Shown here piece by piece: positions 52,548 to 61,798 of a stretch of 64,000 nucleotides of DNA (its first letter is position 1; each line of letters opens with the position of its first letter). The stretch lies in NCBI GenBank assembly GCA_964036275.1, contig OZ038439.1, positions 13,125,095 to 13,189,094 of the forward strand. Reading direction: 5' to 3'. The notes under the pieces were generated by a model. That model did no database searches. It was not told the DNA's origin and saw nothing but the letters and a program-made list of their open reading frames with translations. The position numbers were made by a program, and so were the translations under genes. The stretch is from Litoditis marina. Its lineage: Eukaryota > Nematoda > Chromadorea > Rhabditida > Rhabditidae.

Positions 52548-55500
52548 GTGGTTATGATTACAATTATTATGAAAATTCCAGTTCGAGTACCATGTTCACC
52601 TTCGTCTCTCTCGCCCTTCTCGCCACCACTGCTCTCTCGCAAGACCTCAGAACCACCAATGTTGGTTGTAAATCGACTTCGAAATTTCGAAATCTGGGAT
52701 TTCGGCACAAATTAGGGTCATAATTTTTGTTTGAAACTGTTTAAAACCAAGAATCTGAGATTTCGGCTCAAATTAGGGTCATACTCCAGGTATAAAATGG
52801 TTCAAAATCAACTCATCTTGTTTTGGCAGATGTTGAGCATGGTAGTTGTACACCAGTCGATTTCAAATGGTACACACCTATCGTGAATAATCACTCTTCA
52901 TAATCATTCGTGGGTGCGAAATTCATAAATGCTTGTCTCTCGCCGAGTTCGAACTTGCGAGCAAACGATTCGTGGCTGGGTGCTAACCACTGCGCTATGA
53001 GAGTACGCATCTGGAAAGCCTCAGACATGTGGCCGCACACAGCAGAAATTGAGATATACAGTACTCTCCCGCTTTTCCGTTGGCGACAACTATAAAAGTT
53101 CAACAAAATGACTTGAGCCACAATTACTTATCTAACGACACCGAGTGCGTGGGGGTTGAATTTGTGACTGGCTGGCTGATGTTCAGCGTTCTAAGTGGGA
53201 AGGCAAGTATAGTGAGTGCCAAATTTATAAATTCCTGTCTCTCGCCGGAATCGAACCGGCGAGCAAAAGTTTTGTAGAAGGGTGTCAACCACTGCGCTAT
53301 TAGAACACATAACCATAAAGATTTTGAATCGGACACATACAGTGGAAAGTGAGATATACAGTACTCTCCCGCTTTTTCGTTGGCGACGACCATATTCCGA
53401 TCGTGTTTTTCACCACAATATCGTGGAGCGTCGAAAACTATAAATGTGCATTCATGTATACTGTTAGTCAATTGCACAGTCACGTGGAACATGTAAAACA
53501 CAGCAGAACTCAGAAACATGCAATGACAAAGTGCAAGATACCTCATTGGCATTCTAGCTCTACGTGACTATTCAATGTACTTCTAGTGTAGATGTATAAT
53601 GATCATGTTCTACAGCACGGTGAGCTGCGCTGTCCCGTACCCTACGTGGGGAACAAGTGTCCCGAAAGTACCCTCTTTCACTACTACATGTGTTGCGGTG
53701 ACGTCAACAAGTACTGCTGCGCCCATGTTCAGGTAAGAATTCACGTACTTGGGATTTGGGGACTCTGGGACTTTTTGGTTTGCAAACGTCAAACATGAGT
53801 TACAAATAATCTTGTGTAACAAACCCGTCTCTATGTTCAAAAATCTAAAGTTCCCAAATTTCGAGAAGCTTCCCAAAAAATATAAGTTTCAGATTTGAAG
53901 AAACCTTCCACGCTTACCCTCATACACAGCAGAACTCAGAGACGTGCAATGACAAACCTCAAGATACCTCGTTAGAATGCTAACGTTACGTGACTAGGCA
54001 GTAATTTGGGTTCTAGCGAACTGTGAAAGAGAGTTGAGACGTCGTTTTGTTCAAAGATCGCTATATTTCATCGACATACAGTGATTTGTGATAACCACAA
54101 ACAGTAACAATTCTAGAACATTTCATAAACACAGTAGTGATTGCCGAAAATTGCGTATAAACCAGAAATAAATCAGTGTTATACAACCTCGTGAACTCCT
54201 ACCGTACATCTTTCACTGAGCATATTATAATCACAACTACAACATCCAAAACTCCTCAGAAGGTTGGAAAATTGTTCTGTGATCGTAGATCAAACTACAC
54301 ATGATGTACCCAAATCAATCAATATTTCAGAAGTGGGTGCCTGTGGCCATTCGCATAATCGTCGTCATCAGTATTGTCAGTTTCGTGTTGGCGATCATCA
54401 TCTTTTGCACCTGCTACTATCATCGTCGATCAACAAACCAATAAATCAATATCTATGTTTTACACTTGTACTCCATCCATGCCACATAACGGTAGAACTT
54501 GTAGATCTTCATTGTTCTACTTCTGTAGTTTTTCATAAAATCTTTAAAAACTCATCTAGTTCGTTTTATTTTATTTCGTAAACCGTGTTGCCCGTTTTAT
54601 TGTTTACCTTGTATTTGATTTGTTTATCGACTTAATAATAATAATAATTCATTTATCCATATGTATCAGGAACAAATCAGGACGGAATGAGATCACGAAG
54701 TAATGGACATAAAAATTCATCACGATGATGAGAAAATATGCGATTGAGAGATTGAAAATGAGAATGTGTGGAAAAGATGCAGATCAGCATAGAAACTTAT
54801 AACCTAGCGTTATTATAACGAGATGGGGGTACAATTTTGTAGTCATACATTTCGAAGTAGAATCTAATAAATGCGGTACGGAACTTGAATGGAACAATTG
54901 TAACATAGAACTCCTCAACAGAACATAAGCGGTATCGGAGACAATGAGCATGTACAGTTTCACATTGACGCATTATTTCATCGATTTGATTGGGAGACAA
55001 TGAGGGAAAAGGATGGTGTTCATAGAAGTAATCAAACGAATATTGAGCATCAACAGAAGGTGGAGGAGGGGGGTTAGGTGCTGGCGGTTCCAGTTTAGAG
55101 AAATCAGGGAAATCAATAAATGGACGATCGATAATAGGAGTAGAAGGACTTTGAATAGAAGGAGAAAACGATTCGAATTGTCTAATTTCCTCAACTAACT
55201 CAATGTCCATTTGAGGGGTTTGGGCAGCAGCATTGCGTTGAATTGTAGTTTGGTCGGTGACCTCAGCTCGGGCGGCGTCTCGTTTCGATTGTCTGGCGAG
55301 GAATCCGGCCTTCCGCTGTTCCGGGGTCTCGAACTTTCGTACATGAAATGTTGACATAGAAGGAACAGTTTTCATCGCAGTTGAAAGATCAATAAGACGC
55401 GGAAACGGAATGCCATCTTTGAGAGAAATTTTGATTGGACGGGGTAAACCATCTTGACGTGGTTTTCCCAAACGGTGGAGAATTGAAACATTTGAAGATG

Positions 55501-58500
55501 ATATTGATACCAAATTGAAAATTGCATTCACCTTTCTCTTCAATGTAGATGTAGAGTCCTCAGGTAGACCGTAAATAGTGAGACACCGACGGTCGTTGAA
55601 TTGGTGTAGTTGAGATTGAATAATGGTGGGAAGAGATTGAGTCATGGTGTCGAAGTTGGAGTTGAGTGCTTTTATTTCACTCAAAATGGTGGAAAAATGG
55701 GTTGGAAGTGGTACCATTTTTGGACGAGGCGATGGCATAATAATCAATCGGGAGGGGTCACCTCACACGACCGAGACAAGGGGTGGAATGAGACAAGGGG
55801 TGGAAGTGGAAAAGACTTCTTTTGCTTCAAGTTGTACCTTTTGTAAGATTTGAAATGCATAATGTAATGTACCACATTTAGCATTTGGCCCTAGTTTGGA
55901 ATCGAGTTGTATAGCTTCGCTTCGTTGCATGCATTTGCTGTCTTTTTAATTAATATGACGAATACAACATTAATATCTTGTCTGTTTAGTTGTGGTTCTT
56001 CAAATATTGTGAAAGTTATGTGAGATTCACATGTAGAGTTGTAGTTGGCCTACGCGCGCAGCCGTTTTTTGCTCGCTGGTTCGATGCCAGTGAGAGACTC
56101 AGACAATTCCCAGCCAATTGGCCAGCCACTTTTTTATCGGCTGAGCGAGAGAGTGTGCAGGTCAGAGAGACCCAGATCTGCGGCCTCATTGACCTGTCTG
56201 CTCTCTCGTTTTTGTAGCTAGCCAATCAAAGAAAATTGGCGCCAATCGTTCTGAGGACAACCATTTGTAAACCTGGCAGCCCCCCCCCCCCATACCTTAC
56301 GTATACCTTATTGCCAACCCACCTCGCTGTCGATACCGTGTGCCTTGGGGTCTGTCAGCAGCGGCAGTACTTTGTAGAACTCGAACACATTTCCCGGCCA
56401 GCCGTGCACAATGAGAAGTGGCACTACTCTTTTATAGGGTTTCGAGGGCTTCTCGTGGATGAAGTGAATCTGAAAATTGGTTACTTTTATTATTATTCAA
56501 ATAAATATGGTAAACAATATGGTTTATTGAGAAAGTTTTCTGTAAGAAGGGGCACCACCCGCTTGTACGGCTTCGAGGGCTTCTTGTGGATAAAGTGAAT
56601 CCAGAAAAAATTAATTTCAAGGATATTTTCATTCTTTTATCCGATGGTATGTTTTTATCAAGTCATGCGCGTCATCAGGACACTGAAGATAGTAGATGAG
56701 TGCATGTATCACGCGGTTGGTGAACTCTTTTGCAAATTAGCGCAGCTGTGCACCTATTATGCTGACAGTGTGAGCTAACAAGAGTTCAACAGATAAGATG
56801 TCTCGAAAAAGTGCATTTTATATAATAAAAAAACGTCCAACTCACATTCAACCCCTCGATTTCTGTCTTGAACTGTTTGAATGAGTTGATCTTTGCTTCC
56901 TGCTTCTTCCAGTCGAATTTGTTCAGCCAGTAGTCCTTGAACAAAATAAAAAATAACTGTTCTCAATATCCATCTGACCCTTTAAGTATGAGAGCATAAA
57001 AACCAGGTAACTTACTGGTAATTGCGTTACAAACGTCAATTCCCCGGCTTCAATTGGCAAAAAGCTCCGCACGTGAAAAACATGATTATCGACCGAGTCC
57101 ATAGACGCTGCTTTAGCAAGGCTCAATCGAAAATAATCCTTTTGAAGTTAGGGCCGTAGTTTCCCAGTTTACAAGATCAAGGTTAGAAGTGACTTTGACC
57201 TACCTTGATATCCATGAGGTACTTTTCGTTCATTCCATACCAGAAGTTGTCAGAATCTTCTAGATGAGAGTGAGAGACACGAGACGACGAGAGACGACGA
57301 CGAAGGTCCTGGAAAGAAGGAGGTAGATCAGAAAGAATTAGAATTCCGTGATCCAGGAAATTGTTACGGTTCGAGCGAGTGCGATGGTTTGTACATCATT
57401 TCTAACCACGCCACTGGATACACGAACCATTATGTATTATGTAGATATCGCGCGCAGCGCGAAGCGCTGCGCAGATTAGTTTTTGATCACAACATTGCGG
57501 ACTTTCAAAAGTGGTTTTATGCCATTTTCTCAAAAACTCCTGAACGGATTTTTGAGATTTTGATGGAAAGAGATAGAGGAGGAAAGGCTTTATCATTGAG
57601 CTATTCGATATTTAATGTGCGACCAGTGATCTACAGTTATGCTGAATATCGTCTCGCAAAAATGTCTTCCGACGGCGGCCGCGTGGCGCGGCGTGGCGCG
57701 GCGTGGCGTGGCGGCCGCAAAACCGACGATTTTACCGATTCGTCTGAAATTTGGAATATAGTTAGAAACAGCAGAGTTATGTGTAAATCTGAAATCTTGG
57801 ACCAATCGGTTGAAAATGAGCCGGAGAAACATTGCATTTAGCTGCTTTCACAATCACTTCTAGATGTGCGGAGTGTGCGAAGTGAGCTGTTGTTTCGTTT
57901 TTTGGTAGTTTGAGTAGATTAAAATATATTGAAAAAGCAATTATGTTATCTGTAGAGATCCTGACTCCATAAAAAGGTTAATCGAACAAAAACAAAAATG
58001 ATGGTGGTCGTGAAAGGATTCGAACCCTCGGCCTACTGGACTGTAGTGCGCTGCTCTGCCGACTGAGCCAAATAGCCACGAAGAGTGGAAGAAATGGACG
58101 GCGCCACACGTGCGCTGCCCGAAATCAAGGATTGATCACGGTTTCTGAGAGAATGCTTACCAACCAAACTTGTAACGCAGTTCATGTTTTACAAATCGCG
58201 CGCAGCGCGAAGCGCTGTGCGAGATTTGTCTTTGGTCCGGCTAATGCGCGCCTCCGTTTTTTTAGTTTGCCCATAAAAAGGCTGAAATTCGCAAAACAAA
58301 ACTTTTAATGAATCGGACGTGTTCTGAAGCATATTTGCAAGTTGTGTTCCAAATTTGAACGAAATCCGTTGAGTTTGAGCCAAGTTATGACGTTTTCGCT
58401 TCATCCAGAGCGCCAACTTCCGTCGTGTTTCCTTCCGTCTATTGTGCTGGGATGCTATCTCTGCCAGATCTGACCAGATTTGGCTGAAATTTGGAGTGTA

Positions 58501-61500
58501 GATAGAGCTCGTATACAAACTGAATGAGTGCAAACTTTTTTATGAAAAAAATTATTTTTCACTAAGTTACGACCTTTTGAAATAAATGTCTCTGCGTCTC
58601 TTCAATTAGTGCACTCTCTCACTTTCTCTGACAGGCAGTCCAAATTACGTTATAACCAAAATCAAAACTGCACGATTCAATGGAAACTTCAAACATAACA
58701 TGACTACAAGGAACTTCTTCTATTGGAACATTTTTCATATATGACGTCATCAAAGATTCTGAAGTCCAGATGACGTCATCAATGAAAAGTGGAGATTTGA
58801 AGTCAAATATGTTTTCATACATTTTAAATAGTTGAAAATTTATCAAATAACGACGAAACGTATCTGAAGGTGACGTCATGTGGGATTCTGGAGGTCAGAT
58901 GACGTCATCTTTGAAAAGTGCAAAGTTGACGTCAAATATTTTTCCAAATGATGGTAATATTTCGTAAATGGGTTATTAACGATTCTTCACCTACACTTGA
59001 TGTATTCAGTGGTTTTGCAGGCTAAATCACATCATTTTTGAAAAGTGCAACATTCACGCCGGGTATGTTTCTAGACGACAATAAGAATCAACTTACGAAA
59101 AATAACAAATTGAACTTTTCCTTCAAATGGGAGTTCGCAGCGACTTTTCAATATAAAAACTTTTAATGAATCGGACGTGTTCTGAAGCATATTTGCAAGT
59201 TGTATTCCAAATTTGAACGAAATCTGTTGAGTTTGAGCCAAGGTATGACGTTTTCGCTTCATCCAGAGCGCCAACTTCCGTCGTGTTTCCTTCCTTCCTT
59301 CCGGGCGTTTACACAATACTATCTCGACCGCAACTGAACCGATTTGGCTGAGGTTTGGAGTCATGATAGAATTCCTACTCAATCCCCAGCTGCGCAAATT
59401 TTTTTTTGAAAAAAATCATTTCTCACCAAATTACAGCCTTTTGAATTAAAGTCTATGCGTCTCTCCATTTAGCACGCTCTCTCGCTTTCTCTGTCAGGTC
59501 GGTCTTGCAAACTGTCTTGTAACTTAGGGTAACACTGACCGATTTCGATAAAAATTTAAATATGATACCATCGTGACTTTAATTTAAGTAAAAAGTATTC
59601 TATCGCTGACGTCATTCAGGATTCTGGAGACCCGATAACGTCATCTTTGAAAAGTGCAAAGTTGACGTCAAATATGTTTTCAAATGATAATAATAGTTGA
59701 CAAGTGGGGTATTAACGGTGAAACTTCATTTAAACATGACGTATTCTGGGATTCTGAAAGCCAAATGACGTCATTTTTGAAAAGTGCAAGTTGACGTCAC
59801 ATATATTTTCAAATGCTGAAAATATCCTAAAAATGGTATATTAACGATGAAACTTTATCTAAATATGACTTATTCTGGAATTCAGAAGGCCAGATGACGT
59901 CAACTTTTAAAAAATTGACGTGAAATATGTTTTCGAACGCTGAAAGTTTCTTAAAATTGGTCAAATCACGATGAAACTTCATTCAAACATGACGTATTCT
60001 GGGATTCTGAAGGGCAGATAAAGTAAGTTTCTAGAACTGCAATGTTGACGTCATATTTTTTTCGAATGATGGTAATACTGGACAAGTGGTTCATTAAGAA
60101 AACAATTTCATCTGCACCGTACAGATCAAATCACATACCTACGGCATGTATACAAAAAGCGAAAAATTCATGAAAAAGTGGGGGCCCAACGACTGTGAGA
60201 TTTGTCTTCTGCTGTGCGCCCCTTAGACAACTGCTCTCAAATAGAGCCGCTACTGCTACAAAAACCGAAAAATACTAATATACTCAAGTATAACTGTTTA
60301 CAAACATACAAAAGTCGTAAAATATTTTCTCAAACCTGTAAACTAGAATCTACAAATCACAGATGTTAACTCAACGTAGTCAATTATAGAGTTCCTGGTT
60401 TTGTGCACAATGGTTGGAATTTTTTGTCATTACTTCACTTCTAGGTGCTATGACGTTTGTCATATTATTCAACAGTTGTTCTCCTTTCGCAGCTGTGACT
60501 TGTAGATTCTAGTTTACAGGTTTGAGAAAATATTTTACGACTTTTGTATGTTTGTAAACAGTTATACTTGAGTATATTAGTATTTTTCGGTTTTTGTAGC
60601 AGTAGCGGCTCTATTTGAGAGCAGTTGTCTAAGGGGCGCACAGCAGAAGACAAATCTCACAGTCGTTGGGCCCCCACTTTTTCATGAATCAACATAGTTT
60701 TACCTGTTGAATTGAATAAACTCTCTAGAAGCAATAATTGATTAGATGTCTTTATTTCATATCTATTAATTCATTATTTCCTTCGGAAATATAGAAAAAG
60801 AGGTCAATTTGTATAAAAAACGAATGTGAAGTGAGAAACGATTAGCTTTTGAGATTGAACTGCATGGAATGTAGAAAAGGAGGTCAATAACTCAAGAGGG
60901 AAATGGAAAATCTAATCTCGTAATTTTCATGATCATCCTGACAAACTAAATCAGAAAATGAGTGTTCAACCTTTGACAACATTCCGCTAACACGAAAAAC
61001 GTATCTGAAACAAAAATTAGCTGTACTGTCAATCAATCGCACAATCACGTGAAACATGTCAAATACAGCAGAACTCAGAAACGTGAAGTGAAAGACAAAG
61101 TGCACCATCCCTCATTAGAATGCTAACTTCACGTGAATATTCAATTCACTAGTATACTCTGTTCTGTTAACAGTTTCGAATCAGTGGTGAGAAACTATCA
61201 TATTCGGACATTTTAACTAATGATTGTTTTTGCTGCAAGTTCTTTCTCAGTAGAAAACCAAAATGTTTTTGACCCATGAAAATTGCGAGATTAGATTTTT
61301 CATTTCCCTCTTGAGTTATTGACCTCCTTTTCTACATTCCATGCAGTTCAATCTCAAAAGCTAATCGTTTCTCATTTCACATTCGTTTTTTATACAAATA
61401 GATATAGTTGTTGTAAAACGCACAATCGAAGTGGGATTCAGAGTATATGTAAAACACTACATGAATCTGATTCGAAAGATGCCAAAAACGGAAGTTCGAG

Positions 61501-61798
61501 AGCTTGCTTGAGATAAACTGCTTGAGATAAACTCATATGTTCTTCTTTTGTGCTTGAGATAAACTCATATGTTCTTCTTTTGTTTTGAACTAGGGTACAA
61601 TTATCCTACGGAGCACAAATTCCAGTTGATTAGGTAGTGCGCTTCGTTATGTTTAGGGTCCTCGGCTCTATTCTGTCACTGTCTTGAGTTAAAACTCACA
61701 TCCAATACATCCTTGGGCACGTCCACCTTGAATGGTTTGATCTGCTCATTGTCCTTGCGCCGGTCCCCGGTGCCGAACCATTTCGGACCAAATTCTAA
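47817..61798 (-). CDS. Microsomal-type epoxide hydrolase (EPHX1-like), 5' exon not found
   Basis: Alpha/beta hydrolase that opens epoxides via an Asp-ester intermediate, usually ER-bound; C. elegans W01A11.1 is the likely ortholog. Exons: 61798-61700, 57308-57204, 56935-56846, 56469-56323, 51207-51141, 50885-50753, 50436-50343, 50137-50026, 49760-49652, 49295-49173, 48012-47817; all phases agree. EHN domain: LEFGPKWFGTGDRRKDNEQI, DNFWYGMNEKYL, YWLNKFDWKKQEAKIN, IEGLNIHFIHEKP. Oxyanion motif HGWP; IAPSIPGYGWSD; nucleophile Asp in VQGGDWGSLV; GYMHIQATKPDTVGTALNDS; LEKFSTWTN; acid Glu in SGLNELYD; catalytic His in TGHFACFEEPE; C-terminus HFVSTVA. The membrane-anchor first exon was not identified in 61.8-64 kb. 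Two introns of 4-5 kb are swollen by repeats and by a nested gene. Confidence 0.95.
48037..48398. repeat. GTAGTTTGATC element with insertion, in epoxide hydrolase intron
   Basis: Ends TTTTTGTAGTTTGATCTGG and GGGATCAAACTACAAACAC match the short family at 9100-9176, but the interior is about 280 bp longer, suggesting insertion or a longer family member. Confidence 0.6.
51310..52463. other. Intron sequence and likely promoter of the nested gene
   Basis: Part of the 5.1 kb epoxide hydrolase intron 51208-56322. No exon supported. It should contain the plus-strand promoter of the Shisa-like gene. Confidence 0.45.
52464..52547. repeat. (TTG)n microsatellite upstream of Shisa-like start
   Basis: Long TTG run ending 45 bases before the ATG at 52592. 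On the plus strand it would lie in the 5' UTR or proximal promoter. Confidence 0.9.
52592..54444 (+). CDS. Shisa-like small single-pass membrane protein, nested gene
   Basis: Exon 52592-52664 encodes a signal peptide (MFTFVSLALLATTALSQ). Exon 2 starts 52830 (DVEHGSCTP) and ends at 52855 (GTCGAT donor, in phase) or 52869 (GTACAC donor, out of phase with exon 3). Exon 53616-53732 holds the Cys-rich ectodomain CPVPYVGNKCPE and YYMCCGDVNKYCC. Exon 54331-54444 is the membrane helix (RIIVVISIVSFVLAIIIF), then CTCYYHRRSTNQ and stop. The CCG...YCC pattern followed by a helix is the Shisa-family signature. Shisa proteins act as membrane adaptors in receptor maturation or trafficking; the role here is unknown. 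It is encoded antisense inside an epoxide hydrolase intron. Intron 2 contains two SINEs and a MITE; exon 2's end is the weak point of the model. Confidence 0.75.
52911..53089 (-). mobile_element. tRNA-derived SINE in Shisa-like intron
   Basis: Minus-strand copy with TAGCGCAGTGGTTAGCACC and box B-like GCAAGTTCGAACTCGGCG. It is adjacent to a second copy at 53212-53390 in the same orientation. Confidence 0.75.
53212..53390 (-). mobile_element. tRNA-derived SINE in Shisa-like intron
   Basis: Minus-strand copy with TAGCGCAGTGGTTGACACC and perfect box B GCCGGTTCGATTCCGGCG; the best-preserved body in the window. Confidence 0.8.
53459..53588 (-). mobile_element. 130-bp TA MITE, full-length copy
   Basis: TA flanks at 53457-53458 and 53589-53590, the same 130 bp length as the element at 27040-27169. 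Ends TACTGTTAGTCAATTGCACAG and CACTAGAAGTACATTG (complement side). It lies 27 bases before the exon 53616 of the Shisa-like gene, so its insertion forms part of that intron's 3' end. Confidence 0.85.
54797..55738 (-). CDS. Retroelement ORF1/gag-like protein (inferred)
   Basis: Uninterrupted 313-codon frame from ATG at 55738 to a stop. The segment RRCLTIYGLPEDS (about residues 50-62), followed by RKVNAIFNLVSIS and ILHRLGKPR, resembles the RRM-like region of LINE ORF1 proteins. A Pro-rich stretch (EPPAPNPPPPP, about 217-227) and a C-terminal folded-looking region follow. No zinc knuckle, reverse transcriptase or LTR found nearby, so it is a solo ORF inside the epoxide hydrolase intron. It could be a truncated LINE-like insertion or a domesticated gene; the open frame is intact and long for this AT-rich intron. 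Confidence 0.55.
   Translation of the reverse strand: MPSPRPKMVPLPTHFSTILSEIKALNSNFDTMTQSLPTIIQSQLHQFNDRRCLTIYGLPEDSTSTLKRKVNAIFNLVSISSSNVSILHRLGKPRQDGLPRPIKISLKDGIPFPRLIDLSTAMKTVPSMSTFHVRKFETPEQRKAGFLARQSKRDAARAEVTDQTTIQRNAAAQTPQMDIELVEEIRQFESFSPSIQSPSTPIIDRPFIDFPDFSKLEPPAPNPPPPPSVDAQYSFDYFYEHHPFPSLSPNQIDEIMRQCETVHAHCLRYRLCSVEEFYVTIVPFKFRTAFIRFYFEMYDYKIVPPSRYNNARL
56020..56260. repeat. Repeat with tRNA-like box and GTCAGAGAG words
   Basis: Contains TTTTGCTCGCTGGTTCGATGCC (partial SINE body) followed by GTGTGCAGGTCAGAGAG, which resembles a block in both tandem units (near 24860-24895 and 29208-29245) and at 22780-22830. A poly-C run lies at 56280-56290. Confidence 0.5.
56542..56600 (-). pseudogene. 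Partial duplicate of epoxide hydrolase exon 4
   Basis: The minus strand encodes IHFIHKKPSKPYKRVVPLL, a copy of the first 19 codons of exon 56469-56323 with one change. It lacks HGWP and the rest, and the acceptor reads TTCTGG instead of TTTCAG, so it should not be spliced in. It lies in the intron between exons 56935-56846 and 56469-56323. Confidence 0.8.
57446..57845. mobile_element. Hairpin-ended repeat element, diverged relative of the mdh-1 intron element
   Basis: Begins with GCGCAGCGC-GAA-GCGCTGCGC followed by AGATTAGTTTTTG, the complement of the right end at 16785-16820. It also shares CGTCTCGCAAAAATG and a GC-rich block (57674-57720). The plus-strand frame at 57389-57841 runs through it and is not considered a gene. 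Confidence 0.65.
58011..58085 (-). repeat. tRNA-like sequence, probably not a functional tRNA
   Basis: The minus strand has TTTGGCTCAGTCGGCAGAGC (D-arm/box A-like) and GAGGGTTCGAATCC (T-arm/box B). The acceptor ends pair only over GTGG/CCAC and no proper 5-bp anticodon stem with a 7-base loop forms, so I call it a tRNA-derived relic. Confidence 0.6.
58197..58625. mobile_element. Hairpin-ended repeat with partial direct copy at 59150-59510
   Basis: Starts GCGCGCAGCGCGAAGCGCTG, then a block from TTTTAATGAATCGGACGTG to TTTCTCTGACAGG that recurs at about 59155-59505 with moderate divergence. The two blocks bracket the first part of the TGACGTCA array. Confidence 0.7.
58725..60060. repeat. Degenerate tandem array rich in TGACGTCA
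   Basis: About 120 bp units of the form GATGACGTCATxTTTGAAAAG then TGCAAAGTTGACGTCAAATATxTTTTC, repeated with drift and interrupted by 59150-59510. I find ten or more TGACGTCA palindromes, two per unit. It lies in the epoxide hydrolase intron 57309-61699. Confidence 0.8.
60167..60688. mobile_element. Long near-perfect fold-back element
   Basis: Arms of about 195 bp, 60167-60362 and 60491-60688, starting TTCATGAAAAAGTGGGGGCC. They are almost exactly inverse, with a 128 bp unique centre. No transposase and no clear target duplication. Confidence 0.88.
60814..61400. mobile_element. Inverted-repeat element containing a TA MITE
   Basis: Arms of about 105 bp (60814-60920 and 61289-61397; outer end TATAAAAAACGAATGTGAAG) enclose a 130-bp MITE copy at 61020-61158. 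The right part matches 32520-32790. The outer end resembles the TTAGTATAAAAAACGAGTG end of the mdh-1 intron element. Confidence 0.75.
61400..61699. other. Epoxide hydrolase intron with a short direct repeat
   Basis: TGCTTGAGATAAACTCATATG and the following GTTCTTCTTTTG recur in tandem around 61508-61585. Nothing else recognised. Confidence 0.6.

Noticed and set aside
52475..52708. Poly-Asn minus-strand frame and poly-Val/Leu plus frames
   Set aside because: Direct translation of the (TTG)n microsatellite; only the ATG-led exon at 52592-52664 has signal peptide and donor support.
57389..57841. Plus-strand 150-codon frame
   Set aside because: Traverses a hairpin-ended repeat including its GC block; homologous copies elsewhere are not open in this frame.
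58011..58085. Functional tRNA gene
   Set aside because: Boxes A and B are visible but the acceptor and anticodon stems do not pair properly.
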